A DNA stretch of 32,779 nt from an uncultured Bacilli bacterium (GCA_944363595.1 CALVUN010000021.1:1-32779); one strand, 5' to 3'; shown: positions 16,924 through 25,489, counted from the first letter of the stretch. Numbers and translations are program-made. The notes: generated by a model from the letters alone, not told the origin.

Positions 16924-17146
16924 TGGAAAATATATGTTAGTATTGATGATAATGGAAATGTTGTTGGTCTAAAAAATGCAAAAGACGATTTAGAATCACT
17001 ATCAGGAATGATACGTGAAGGAATTAAAACATCTGGTGTATATTTGAGATATGGTAATACACTAGTTCACCTGCAAGTGAAGAAGTAATCAAAAAAAAGT
17101 TAATAGGAAATCAGGGAAATTCTTTCAAAATATTAATTTCTAAAAA
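16924..17146 (+). pseudogene. Broken AlbA_2 (divergent AAA/Schlafen-like) domain fragment
   Basis: From 16924 the frame reads WKIYVSIDDNGNVVGLKNA and onward to GMIREGIK and LRYGNT, matching the 'G-x-I-Y-x-G-I-D-D-N-G-x-V-x-G' core of AlbA_2 (Schlafen-type) domains. After about 17060 that frame runs off. The next expected block (SSPASEEVIKK) continues in another frame to about 17146, so there is a frameshift. There is no start codon or ribosome site and the rest of the gene is missing. It is a 5'- and 3'-truncated remnant next to the tRNA. Confidence 0.65.
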
Positions 17147-17316
17147 TTAAGTTTTCATTTTGATACATTAAATAATATTTTTAATAGATATAATATTAAT
17201 TAGATGAAAATAAATTATAAATATTGTAAATTCAAATGGTCAATATACAAATTTAGGTTTATTATTGTAGTTTGAAATATATAATAAAATAATCTATATA
17301 ACAGGAGGAATAATAT

Positions 17317-17931
17317 ATGATTATTAATAGAGTAATGGCTAATATGATGGCTGGTAGTGATGTAAAAATAATTCATGGAGAAGTTATTGGAAATGTTGAT
17401 CCGTATATTGAATGGATAAAATGGTTATCATATGTACCAGAATTTCAAAAAGTAAGAATACAAAAATTGAATTCTAAAAGAGTAGAAAAAATGACTTTAG
17501 AAGAATTAGATGAGTTAAGAACATACAAAAGTCAGATTAGAATGTTAGAACTATTTAAAATATATGGTACAAACGAAATTTCTAAAGATGAATATATGGA
17601 AGTTTATGATTTTATGGTAAATCAATCTATAGATGAATTAATGCTAAGTAAGTTATCTTTAGAAGAACTTAGATATGCTAAAGATCAAATACAACATTTT
17701 AGTAAAATTTCAAATGAAGAATTAAGGAAAAAAGTAAATGAGGAACAAAAAGCAGATAATTATGAAAATTTGTCTATGGTGGATTCTTATATTTTACATA
17801 TAATATCAAGAGTTAATTTTGCAAGAAGTATGTCGAGACTTAATAGGGAAATAGAAAGTCAACTTAGAGAAAATGCTGCTATGAGACAAAGAAGTTTATA
17901 TTATGCTGCTAATCCTTATACAAAAAGATAA
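17317..17931 (+). CDS. Unknown 204-aa helical protein
   Basis: I do not recognise it. The ATG has AGGAGGA 8 nt upstream and the frame is intact. The N-terminus (VMANMMAGSDVKIIHGEVIG) could be a small beta structure. Most of the rest is charged helix (EKMTLEELDELRTYKSQ, LSLEELRYAKDQIQHF), possibly coiled coil, and the C-terminus is basic. There is no signal peptide or membrane span. It sits with another intact unknown gene between decayed accessory fragments, so the two may be a kept accessory pair (defence or mobile-element cargo is only a guess). Confidence 0.7.
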   Translation: MIINRVMANMMAGSDVKIIHGEVIGNVDPYIEWIKWLSYVPEFQKVRIQKLNSKRVEKMTLEELDELRTYKSQIRMLELFKIYGTNEISKDEYMEVYDFMVNQSIDELMLSKLSLEELRYAKDQIQHFSKISNEELRKKVNEEQKADNYENLSMVDSYILHIISRVNFARSMSRLNREIESQLRENAAMRQRSLYYAANPYTKR

Positions 17932-17950
17932 TGGTAATTGAAAAATTGAA

Positions 17951-17979
17951 TTGATCATATTAATGAAATGTGATAATAT
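17951..17979 (+). promoter_or_regulatory. Promoter of the 309-aa gene
   Basis: TTGATC (17951-17956), a 17-nt spacer and TAATAT (17974-17979). It indicates separate transcription of the downstream gene. Confidence 0.65.
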
Positions 17980-18032
17980 AAAGGACATCGTTTTTCGTAT
18001 ACTAAAATAATTAGAAAAAAGGTGATTTTGTA

Positions 18033-18962
18033 ATGACTATTGCACAAGCGGGAAGATTTTATGAACAAGACACAAAAGATTATGAAATAGAAAATAATAA
18101 AGATTTTTTAACTTGGTTTAAAACTTCAATAGATGATGGGTATCATTGTTTTATAAAAATAGAAGAATTACAAGAGTTAATTAATAATATTGTTAATTGG
18201 TATGAAATTAAGTATCCTGAAAAGGAATTAGAATATTTTGAAGGAGTTAGGTATATGAACTTTCAAGATATTAGAAGAATTTCTGATGTAATGGATATTA
18301 GACAATTGCTATTTAGATTAACACATAATCAATTATGTTTAATAGAATGTGGATATAGGACAAAAGGTTGGGTACAACATCCAATTTATGAAAATGGCAA
18401 TGAAGTTGGTTGTAAAGTTCAAATATTTATGAGTATAAATAGAAAAAATGAAGAAGAATGTAATTCATGGTTAGGTAAAGTGTCATCTTTTTTACTTCAT
18501 GCTGATCATATAAGTGGTGAAGTATCAAAAGACTATATGTTAGAAGAATACATAGGTAATGAAGAAAATATAAGTTTGGATGAATTATTATTCGTATTTA
18601 ATGAAAAATATAATGATGAATTAGATTTTACTGAACTAAAAGAATGTGTTTATGATCATAATTGTGATATGGAGTTAAGACATAGAATTTTACAATTAGT
18701 TGCACTTAAATTACTATATTCTAGAAATACTATTCCTGAAAGGGGATATGAGAGAGCAAAAAGATTTATAAATGAATTTAATAAAAAATTAGGACTTCTT
18801 TTATCTACAGAAGAAATCGATGAAATAATTCATAGAGATTATACTGATGGTGAAAGATGTAAATGTGTTTTAAAAAATTATATCAATGAAGATGGTAAAG
18901 AACATGGAAAAGAAGATAAAGGAATTAAAAGATTGGTGAAAATAATGTTTAATAAAAATTGA
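18033..18962 (+). CDS. Unknown 309-aa protein
   Basis: No family recognised. The ATG has AAGGTGA upstream and the frame is intact. It is mixed alpha/beta in appearance, soluble, with several Cys (LIECGYRTKGW, KECVYDHNCDMEL, GERCKC) and a YERAKRFINEFNKKLG helix near the C-terminus. The C-terminal tail is Lys-rich. There is no signal peptide. It has its own promoter and lies 101 nt after the 204-aa gene. AT-rich codon use resembles the neighbours, so transfer cannot be argued from composition by eye. Confidence 0.7.
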   Translation: MTIAQAGRFYEQDTKDYEIENNKDFLTWFKTSIDDGYHCFIKIEELQELINNIVNWYEIKYPEKELEYFEGVRYMNFQDIRRISDVMDIRQLLFRLTHNQLCLIECGYRTKGWVQHPIYENGNEVGCKVQIFMSINRKNEEECNSWLGKVSSFLLHADHISGEVSKDYMLEEYIGNEENISLDELLFVFNEKYNDELDFTELKECVYDHNCDMELRHRILQLVALKLLYSRNTIPERGYERAKRFINEFNKKLGLLLSTEEIDEIIHRDYTDGERCKCVLKNYINEDGKEHGKEDKGIKRLVKIMFNKN

Positions 18963-19076
18963 ATGAAAAAATAAGGAATACAATGTTTTTTTAGTAAAAT
19001 TAATTATTTATTATTTTTTGGTTTTGACTATCTTAATTATTGTACTATTTAGAAATTAGTCGAATTACCGACTTTA
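18963..19076. other. Short non-coding gap before the broken DUF3800 fragment
   Basis: A small AGTCG/CGACT hairpin near 19053-19070 is the only structure seen; I see no gene. Confidence 0.4.
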
Positions 19077-19095
19077 AATATATGAAAGGCACAAA

Positions 19096-19335
19096 GTAAG
19101 TAATAATAAAATTGATTTTTATATTGAGTTAATTAATTATTTCTTTTCTAACGATGATTTAAAATTTAGATGTGTCATTGCTTCCGAAAAGAAAAACCTT
19201 AATTTAGAAAAGTTTTCTTTAACATATGATGATATGATGATTGGTATTATAGGATTTATTATTTATTGTTAAAAGAAATTGTAAGTATTGATGATGAGTA
19301 TTATATTTATATGGATATTAAAGATACAAATGTTT
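19096..19335 (+). pseudogene. Broken DUF3800 gene fragment
   Basis: From 19096 the frame reads VSNNKIDFYIELINYFF, then SNDDLKFRCVIASEKKNL and LTYDD, a typical middle block of DUF3800 (RNase H-like fold) proteins. It then shifts frame: the expected continuation DWYYRIYYLLLKEIVS and YYIYMDIKDTN is in the frame used from 19266, after an ATGATG-rich repeat near 19228-19240. The N-terminus with the YxDESG active-site block is missing and there is no start. After about 19335 the similarity stops. It is dead as a DUF3800 gene, unlike the intact copy at 29301-30008. Confidence 0.65.
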
Positions 19336-19685
19336 TGATAGATGAGTCATATCAAGCATATAGTAATACACTTTTGAAAAATGAGATTAATTTTAAAGGT
19401 AAAAAACTTTTACTAAAAACAGAAAAAGATTTACATACAATGAAAGAACTAGGATATGAGCATATTGTATCTATGAAAAATAATTTGAGTTTAAGGATTT
19501 ATGAAAAAAACAGAATGATATATGTGCCATTAATAGAGAAAATATTTAATAATTGTTGTGACAAACGAATATATAAGGACAAAAAAGATATTTGTATTTG
19601 GTGCAAAAAAATGGATTATTTTATTGTAATAACCGAAAGAAAAAAGGGATATCTATTACAAACTGCCTTATCCCATTATTTATAA
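19266..19685 (+). pseudogene. Chimeric, frameshifted ORF: DUF3800 tail joined to an unknown nuclease-like C-terminal part
   Basis: A 139-codon open frame with a TTG start and no ribosome site. Its first ~24 codons are the out-of-frame tail of the DUF3800 fragment. The rest (FKGKKLLLKTEKDLHTMKEL, IRIYEKN-like LRIYEKNRMIYVPLIEKIF, CIWCKKMDYFIVITERKKGY) looks like a compact alpha/beta domain as in phage- or plasmid-borne toxin-type nucleases. That is a guess from pattern only. At about 19665 another frame continues sensibly (YPIIYNHKRKEVEKK), so a second frameshift cuts the end. It is not expected to make a functional protein. Confidence 0.45.
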
Positions 19686-19717
19686 TCATAAAAGAAAAGA
19701 AGTCGAAAAAAAGCAAA

Positions 19718-19750
19718 CGAAAACGGCATATTTTAATATATACCGTTTTC
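19718..19750 (+). terminator. Hairpin, likely terminator of the broken ORF
   Basis: GAAAACGG pairs with CCGTTTTC around an AT-rich centre. The T-run is short. Confidence 0.45.
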
Positions 19751-19790
19751 TCCGCTTCTTCAGACACTAGGTCGATGAATTAGTTATAAT

Positions 19791-19830
19791 GTAATACTTT
19801 TTTTGGAAAATGTCATCATTTCGGTATTAC
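19791..19830. repeat. 40-bp hairpin
   Basis: GTAATAC (19791-19797) pairs with GTATTAC (19824-19830), and inside it GAAAATG pairs with CATTTC with one bulge. The remaining gene-free part (19831-20160) shows no clear signal except a possible 45-codon - strand ORF. Confidence 0.5.
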
Positions 19831-19953
19831 GTTAATAGTATATTCTTTAAATAATAAAATTATTATTTTTTTATTTTCTTCTAAAAGGTAGTGTTGAGAT
19901 TCATCAAGTTTATCAATTATAGATTGATATTTTTTTTGTTCCATCAAAGACAT
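19816..19953 (-). CDS. Possible 45-aa ORF
   Basis: ATG at 19953 (MSLMEQKKYQSIIDKL and onward) to TGA at 19816. It is helical and charged, and composition is plausible, but no ribosome site precedes either Met and the end lies in a hairpin. It may be the remains of a small regulator in the accessory patch. Low confidence. Confidence 0.25.
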   Translation of the reverse strand: MSLMEQKKYQSIIDKLDESQHYLLEENKKIIILLFKEYTINVIPK

Positions 19954-20160
19954 CTATTTTATAGAACAAAATCGTAAAATTAATGATATTCTAGTATTAG
20001 AAATTAATCTAAATAAAAAATTCCAAACGTTTACCAATATGACACTAGATTGATATCAAACTTGAATTTTACAGGATAAAAACATGAAATAATGATTATT
20101 ACGGTTATTTATGTGATACAATAGTATTATGATAATTTATAGATTAGAAAGTGGTGAATC

Positions 20161-21117
20161 ATGAATAGTGTTGATAAAATAATGGGAATAATGGAAAATA
20201 TTAAATATGGATTTTTAGATAGCAATGGGAATAATATTTTTGATGAGGAGAATGTTGAAACTTTATTTAGTAAAGTTTATTATTTGATGAGTCCTCATGA
20301 AACTTTAAATAAGAAGGTTGGGGTTTGCTATGATCAAGTGGAACTAGAGAGAAAATTGTTCGAAGAAAATGGTATAAGATATGAAACTTATTTTATTTAT
20401 ATTGATGATAAAAGATTTTTACCTTCACATACTTTTCTTGTTTATTATATGGATAATAAAGTTTATTGGTTTGAACATTCTTGGTACGATGAAAAAGGTA
20501 TTTATGAATATAATAATCTAAATGATTTATTAAATGATGTTGAAATTAAATTTGTTAAAAGTAGGGAAAATGAGGTTATTAATGGTTTGGATGTTTATAT
20601 ATATAAGTATAATAAACCAAGTTATAATATTTCATGTGATGAGTTTTTTAATTATATTTTTACACAGAAGAAGATTTTTAATTTTAAAATAGAAAAGAGT
20701 AGTATTAATGATATAGAAAGAATAAAGGATTATAAATTAAAAACAATTCTTGCTTATGCTAAGAATTTACCAGAAGATGAAATTATTAAAATAAATAGAT
20801 ATATATGTAAGAGTGTACCTACTTTAATAGATAAATATAATAATATTATTTATAATAATAGAGTTATTGGTAGTTATTTGCTTAGGGAAATAGATAATGG
20901 TTTATTATTGGATGAGATTTTTATCGAGAAAGATTATAGGAATAAGGGTATTGGTTCTTCTTTGCTTAGAAATTATATTCTTAATTGTGATAAGAATATA
21001 TATCTTTTTGTATATAAGGATAATGTTAAGGCTTTTAAGTTATATAAGAAATTGGGATTTAAAATTAAAGATGAAACTGATACTAGGTATTATTTGGAAT
21101 TTAATAAGATATTGTAA
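20161..21117 (+). CDS. Transglutaminase-like / GNAT acetyltransferase fusion
   Basis: A 318-aa, two-domain cytoplasmic protein. Residues 1-150 look like a transglutaminase-like cysteine fold: KKVGVCYDQVELERKLF carries the Cys (about 60), FLPSHTFLVYY the His (about 86) and VYWFEHSWYD an acidic partner. Residues about 180-318 are a GNAT domain: LLDEIFIEKDYRNKGIGSSLL is motif A with the acetyl-CoA loop (RNKGIG), and NVKAFKLYKKLGFK is motif B. The substrates of either domain are unknown. GAAAGTGGTG precedes the ATG. The next gene starts 11 nt after the stop, so they are one operon. Confidence 0.8.
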   Translation: MNSVDKIMGIMENIKYGFLDSNGNNIFDEENVETLFSKVYYLMSPHETLNKKVGVCYDQVELERKLFEENGIRYETYFIYIDDKRFLPSHTFLVYYMDNKVYWFEHSWYDEKGIYEYNNLNDLLNDVEIKFVKSRENEVINGLDVYIYKYNKPSYNISCDEFFNYIFTQKKIFNFKIEKSSINDIERIKDYKLKTILAYAKNLPEDEIIKINRYICKSVPTLIDKYNNIIYNNRVIGSYLLREIDNGLLLDEIFIEKDYRNKGIGSSLLRNYILNCDKNIYLFVYKDNVKAFKLYKKLGFKIKDETDTRYYLEFNKIL

Positions 21118-21128
21118 TAGGTGGTTGT

Positions 21129-21848
21129 ATGAGTAAAAGAAGAAAGAAAAATAAATATAAACGTAAAATAGAGGATTTTTTGGTACATATTGTTATTGTT
21201 AGTATTATTTTGGTTGTAATTTGGTTTATTAATGAAAATAATAAAACTTATTCATCATATGATATTGGTAATATTCCTGATTATAATGGGGAAAGTTATG
21301 TTATTATTAATGCTAATAAGCCTAATTTTGATGAAGATGATTATACTACTAATTCTTTTGAAGAGTATAGTGATTTAGATAGTTTGGGTAGATGTGGTGT
21401 TGCTATTTCTAATATTGGTAGGGATATTATGCCTAAAGAAGATAGGGAGAGTATTAGTAGTATATATCCTACAGGATGGGTACAGGCGAAATATGATATT
21501 GTGGATGGTAAATATTTATATAATAGATGTCATTTAATTGGTTATCAGTTAACTGGAGAAAATGCTAATGAAGAGAATTTAATTACTTGTACTAGAAGTA
21601 TGAATGTTGATGGAATGTTGCAATTTGAGGATCAGGTTGCTGAATATGTTAAAGAGACTAACAATCATGTTTTATATAGGGTAACTCCTATTTTTGAAGG
21701 TGATAATTTACTTGCGAGTGGTGTACAAATAGAGGCTAGCAGTGTTGAGGATAGATGTGGTGATATTTGTTTTAATGTGTATGTATATAATGTTCAGGAG
21801 GGAATTAGTATAGATTATAAAACTGGTGAAAGTAAACTTGCTGGTTAA
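21129..21848 (+). CDS. Membrane-anchored DNA/RNA non-specific endonuclease (EndA-like)
   Basis: A 239-aa protein. A basic start (SKRRKKNKYKRK) and one hydrophobic segment (about 19-36) give a signal-anchor with the enzyme outside. The nuclease domain has YLYNRCHLIGYQLTGENA (about 134-151), corresponding to the usual DRGHLLGY: the catalytic His is kept but the first Asp and Gly are Asn and Cys. ENLITCTRSMNVDGMLQFE (about 154-172) supplies the metal-binding Asn. The family cuts DNA and RNA for uptake or nutrition. AGGTGG precedes the ATG. It is coupled to the transglutaminase/GNAT gene. Confidence 0.88.
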   Translation: MSKRRKKNKYKRKIEDFLVHIVIVSIILVVIWFINENNKTYSSYDIGNIPDYNGESYVIINANKPNFDEDDYTTNSFEEYSDLDSLGRCGVAISNIGRDIMPKEDRESISSIYPTGWVQAKYDIVDGKYLYNRCHLIGYQLTGENANEENLITCTRSMNVDGMLQFEDQVAEYVKETNNHVLYRVTPIFEGDNLLASGVQIEASSVEDRCGDICFNVYVYNVQEGISIDYKTGESKLAG

Positions 21849-21940
21849 TGAAATGTTTTATGTTTATTTTTATATTTAATATTTTAAAATATGTTATTTA
21901 ATGATATAATTATGACATAATTATACAAAGGAGATGTTTT

Positions 21941-22570
21941 ATGCAAGAATTTATTTTATCATTTATGGATCAATTTGGATATTTGGGAGTTTTTTTGATG
22001 ATTGCTATTGAAAATGTTTTTCCTCCTATTCCATCGGAAGTAATTCTATTATTTGGGGGCTTTTTAACTACTTATACTAAACTTAATATTGTCGGTATGG
22101 TAATAGCTTCTACTTTAGGTTCTGTTATTGGAGCAATTGTTTTATATTTTGTTGGTAAAATATTTAATAAAGAACGTTTAAAGAGAATTATATCAGGTAA
22201 AATTGGAAAGGTTTTAAGGCTTAAGAATGGTGATATTGATAAGGCAGATAAATGGTTTGATGAAAAAGGTAATAAAACGGTATTTTTTTGTCGTTTTATT
22301 CCTATTGTTAGAAGTTTAATATCTATTCCCGCGGGTATGAGTGAAATGCCTATGGTTAAGTTTTTGTTATATACTTCTTTAGGGTCTTTAATTTGGAATT
22401 TTGTTCTTATTTTGATTGGTTCTATTGTTGGTGAAAATTGGACATCTATTTTAAATATTTTTGATACTTATTCTCATATTGTACTTATTATTTTAGTTGT
22501 TTTGTTTTTGGGATTTGTTATTTGGTTTTATAAATTTAAAGATAAGAATAAAACAAGAAAGAAGGCTTAA
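21941..22570 (+). CDS. DedA-family membrane protein
   Basis: A 209-aa integral membrane protein of the DedA/VTT superfamily, whose members act as half-transporters or scramblases for lipid carriers such as undecaprenyl phosphate. Conserved features: ENVFPPIPSEVILLFGG (about 25-41), the GKIFNKERLK amphipathic stretch, FCRFIPIVRSLISIPAGMSEMPMVKF (about 116-141, with the essential Arg and Pro) and two C-terminal membrane segments. AAAGGAGATG lies upstream of the ATG, and -10-like sequences sit near 21905. The next gene begins one base after its stop. Confidence 0.92.
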   Translation: MQEFILSFMDQFGYLGVFLMIAIENVFPPIPSEVILLFGGFLTTYTKLNIVGMVIASTLGSVIGAIVLYFVGKIFNKERLKRIISGKIGKVLRLKNGDIDKADKWFDEKGNKTVFFCRFIPIVRSLISIPAGMSEMPMVKFLLYTSLGSLIWNFVLILIGSIVGENWTSILNIFDTYSHIVLIILVVLFLGFVIWFYKFKDKNKTRKKA

Positions 22571-22571
22571 A

Positions 22572-23375
22572 ATGAAAAAATTTATATGTGGTTTATTAAC
22601 TGTTTTGTTGATAATCTTATCTAGTACTTTAATATTTAGCTTTAATTTTAAGAAAATAGTTGTCAATACGATTTCTAATGGGATTGTTAAAAAAGAAATT
22701 ATAGATAGTATTGATGAAGTTGTCAGTAATTTTGATGAGGTTAATTATGATAATGTTATAAATGAAATTAAAGATAATATTGAAAATAGTGAAGTAATTG
22801 ACAATATTACTTTGGATATTTTTGATGAGATAATGGGTTATCTTAATGATGGCGATGATATTTCTATTGTTAATATTGATGATGAAATTGAAAAAATTAT
22901 TGATGAGAATAGTGATATTTTACAAGAGCATGGTATTGAGATAACTGAGGAAGATAAACAAGAAATTATTGATAGTGTTATTATAGATGATTTTGTTAAT
23001 GATAAAATCGAAGAAGAAATTATTAGTGTTAAGGATAATATGAGTAGTGAAGAGTTATTTGTTTTAACTATTTATGATGTTTTAACTTCTTCAGTATTGC
23101 AAGTTGGTCTAATGGTTGGTATTCTTCTTTTGATATTTATTATTGGTTTAATTAAGAGAAGCTTTTATAAATGGATGATTAATGTTGGTATTGCTTTAAC
23201 ATGTGTAGGAATTGTTGATGTAATATTTATGCCATTTGTTGTTAATTTGTTACTTAGTTTGAGTAATGTGGATATTGTTATTGATATAGGAGGTATTGTT
23301 ACAAGTGGATATATTGCTTTAGGAGTGGGTATTGTTTTGATTATTGTGTATAATGTTATTAAAAGAATTAAATAG
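22572..23375 (+). CDS. Unknown 267-aa membrane protein with a large acidic extracellular domain
   Basis: ATG 22572 is chosen, one base after the DedA stop, with AAGAAGG upstream; the longer frame from 22497 lies inside dedA. An N-terminal hydrophobic segment (about 5-24) is followed by a very acidic, Ile/Asp/Glu-rich helical region (about 35-165, SIDEVVSNFDEVN and onward). Three membrane segments follow (about 170-195, 200-225, 235-262). There is no recognised family. It shares an operon with DedA and the FnIII/transglutaminase protein, so a cell-envelope role is likely. Confidence 0.75.
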   Translation: MKKFICGLLTVLLIILSSTLIFSFNFKKIVVNTISNGIVKKEIIDSIDEVVSNFDEVNYDNVINEIKDNIENSEVIDNITLDIFDEIMGYLNDGDDISIVNIDDEIEKIIDENSDILQEHGIEITEEDKQEIIDSVIIDDFVNDKIEEEIISVKDNMSSEELFVLTIYDVLTSSVLQVGLMVGILLLIFIIGLIKRSFYKWMINVGIALTCVGIVDVIFMPFVVNLLLSLSNVDIVIDIGGIVTSGYIALGVGIVLIIVYNVIKRIK

Positions 23376-23386
23376 GAGTAATGATT

Positions 23387-24844
23387 ATGAATAAAAAAAG
23401 AATTAATAAAAAGAGTATTATTATTATTGGAGTTATTTCTTTATTGATAATGATAGGAATATTATGTTTGTTGTTGGTTGGTTTTAATAAAAAAATTGAT
23501 AATGTTAGGGTTTCTAATACTGATTTTCAAAAAATTATGGTTAATTTCGATTTGATCGATGATATTAGTAGTTATGATGTTGTTTTATCTGATGAGAAAT
23601 TTGATAGGGATGATATTGCAGAAGATATAGAGGATAATAGTCTTAATAATGAATATGATATTGTTAATAATGTTACTAGTGGTTCTACTATCGATGTTTT
23701 ATCTAATATGCTTTATTATATTTGTGTTCTTGGAAAAGATGCTACAGGTAAGTATGTTATTTTCAGTGATGTTATGGAGATTAAAACACAGGCTTTGGAT
23801 GTTAGTGCAATTAGTGATTTAAGTTTAAGTGATAGTACTAATGACAATATTAAGCTTAAATGGAGTCCTTTTACTTCTGATAAGACTAATTATGATGGAA
23901 GTGAAATTATAGTTACTTATTCTATTTATGATAAGGATGGTAATTTAATTAAAGATAATATTGAGGAAAATGAGTATGTCATCAGTGGACTTGATAGTTT
24001 TACTAAATATGCGTATAGGGTTACGACAGATGTTTTGGTAGATACAAAGGTTATTAGTGTATCTAGTGAGTTATTGGATGTTATGACGAAGAGTGATCCT
24101 ATTACAGGTGTCAGTGTTAAGTCATCAGGGACTTCTTCTTTAAGTATTACATGGGATAAGTATGAAATGGATAATATTGAAAATATTAGTTATTCTGTGT
24201 ATGGTGCTGATAAAGAAGATGGTGATTTTAAATTACTTAAGGATAATATAGAAGGTAATTCTTATAAAGAAGAGAAATTAGATGATAATAAGACAAGATA
24301 TTATTATGTTGTTTGTAGTTTTGAAATGGATGGTAGTTCTTATGTTAGTAGTAATAGTGAGGTAGTAAAGGGGACTACGGATAAGAAAGTTGTAACTAGT
24401 TATTATAGTAATAGTTATAATAGTTCTAGTAATTCAAGTAGTTCAAGTAGTTCAAGTAGTTCAAGTAGTTCTAAAGAGGCTCAAGCTAGGGCTGTTGCTC
24501 GTAAGATTGCTAATAGTATTACTGGTAGTACTGATTTAGAAAAAGTTCAAAAAGCTGCTCAAATTGTCTATAATTATACATTAGATGCTACTTATACGAC
24601 ATCCGGTAATGATTATTATACAGCTTATGGTGTGTTTATTAAGGGTGAATTTTCTTGTGCTGGTACAGCTAGGGCACTAGGTATGGTTTTGGAGGAAATG
24701 GGTTATAAATGGACTCATGTTAATCCTAATCAGTGGACACATCAATGGGTGGAACTTGAAATGGATGGTAAAAAGGGTTATGCTGATGCGATGATTGCGA
24801 TTGCCGGCTATGGCGAATATCCTTCTTGGTTTTGGGGAATGTAA
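23387..24844 (+). CDS. Anchored FnIII-repeat protein with a C-terminal transglutaminase-like domain
   Basis: ATG 23387 is preferred because AGGAG sits 8 nt upstream; ATG 23381 would be too close. The 485-aa product has a basic start, one hydrophobic segment (about 10-31) and three fibronectin-type beta modules (about 35-130, 135-230, 235-330), with linkers such as YVISGLDSFTKYAYRV. A Ser-only linker (about 347-362) comes next. The C-terminal transglutaminase-like domain (about 365-485) shows GEFSCAGTARAL (Cys), WTHQWVELEMDG (His) and KGYADAMI (Asp), the complete triad. It is probably a wall-crosslinking or protease-like surface enzyme. A strong terminator follows. Confidence 0.85.
   Translation: MNKKRINKKSIIIIGVISLLIMIGILCLLLVGFNKKIDNVRVSNTDFQKIMVNFDLIDDISSYDVVLSDEKFDRDDIAEDIEDNSLNNEYDIVNNVTSGSTIDVLSNMLYYICVLGKDATGKYVIFSDVMEIKTQALDVSAISDLSLSDSTNDNIKLKWSPFTSDKTNYDGSEIIVTYSIYDKDGNLIKDNIEENEYVISGLDSFTKYAYRVTTDVLVDTKVISVSSELLDVMTKSDPITGVSVKSSGTSSLSITWDKYEMDNIENISYSVYGADKEDGDFKLLKDNIEGNSYKEEKLDDNKTRYYYVVCSFEMDGSSYVSSNSEVVKGTTDKKVVTSYYSNSYNSSSNSSSSSSSSSSSSSKEAQARAVARKIANSITGSTDLEKVQKAAQIVYNYTLDATYTTSGNDYYTAYGVFIKGEFSCAGTARALGMVLEEMGYKWTHVNPNQWTHQWVELEMDGKKGYADAMIAIAGYGEYPSWFWGM
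24433..24471 (+). repeat. 9-bp tandem repeat encoding a Ser linker
   Basis: AGTTCAAGT repeated about four times, coding for consecutive Ser. Such a tract can change length by slippage without shifting the frame. Confidence 0.8.
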
Positions 24845-24854
24845 AATTTAATTG

Positions 24855-24882
24855 GCTTATCTTATGAGATAAGCTTTTTTTT
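24855..24882 (+). terminator. Terminator of the dedA-FnIII operon
   Basis: Perfect 8-bp stem GCTTATCT/AGATAAGC (24855-24862, 24867-24874) with a 4-nt loop, then eight T. Confidence 0.92.
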
Positions 24883-24901
24883 GGGAAATTATGGGAATAT
24901 C

Positions 24902-24930
24902 TTTACAAATAATTTTTTTAATTATATAAT
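24902..24930 (+). promoter_or_regulatory. hpf promoter
   Basis: TTTACA (24902-24907), a 17-nt spacer and TATAAT (24925-24930), 23 nt before the ATG. Confidence 0.85.
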
Positions 24931-24953
24931 TATGGTAAGAAAGGTGGGATATT

Positions 24954-25484
24954 ATGAAATGTAATATTCGTGGTGACAAGTTAGTTGTTACTGAAGCAAT
25001 TAAAAGCTATATTGAAGAAAAAATGGGGAAACTTGATAAGTATTTTAAAAGAGATGATATTGTTGCCAATATTCTTGTTAAAACAAGAGGGAATAAGGAT
25101 ATTATTGAAGTGACTATTCCTACAGACAAGTTTACTCTTAGAAGTGAAGAAGAGCATGATGATTTGTATGCCGCAATTGATTTAGTTACGGATAAATTAG
25201 AAAGACAAATTAGAAAAAATAAGACTAAATTGAAGAAACAAAATATTAATGATAAATATAAAGAGTTTAATTTTGATTATGAACTTTTAGAAACGGAAAC
25301 TTATGAGGAAAATAAGATTGTTAAAAGAAAAAAAATCGATATTAAGCCAATGAGTGAGGAAGAAGCTATTATTCAAATGGAATTACTTGGACATACTTTC
25401 TTTGTATATAGAGATAGTGACAGTGATGAAGTAATGGTTTTATATAAACGTCATGATGGTAATTATGGTGTTATTGAAACATAG
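24954..25484 (+). CDS. hpf: Ribosome hibernation promoting factor, long form
   Basis: A 176-aa long-form HPF that dimerises 70S ribosomes into inactive 100S particles in stationary phase or stress. The N-terminal HPF/RaiA domain (1-100: MKCNIRGDKLVVTEAIKSYIEEKMGKLDKYF, DLYAAIDLVTDKLERQI) binds the 30S subunit. A Lys-rich linker follows. The C-terminal dimerisation domain (about 120-176: IKPMSEEEAIIQMELLGHTFFVYRD, VMVLYKRHDGNYGVIE) is complete. AAAGGTGGG precedes the ATG. It is transcribed alone between a strong promoter and a terminator. Confidence 0.96.
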   Translation: MKCNIRGDKLVVTEAIKSYIEEKMGKLDKYFKRDDIVANILVKTRGNKDIIEVTIPTDKFTLRSEEEHDDLYAAIDLVTDKLERQIRKNKTKLKKQNINDKYKEFNFDYELLETETYEENKIVKRKKIDIKPMSEEEAIIQMELLGHTFFVYRDSDSDEVMVLYKRHDGNYGVIET

Positions 25485-25489
25485 TTTAT

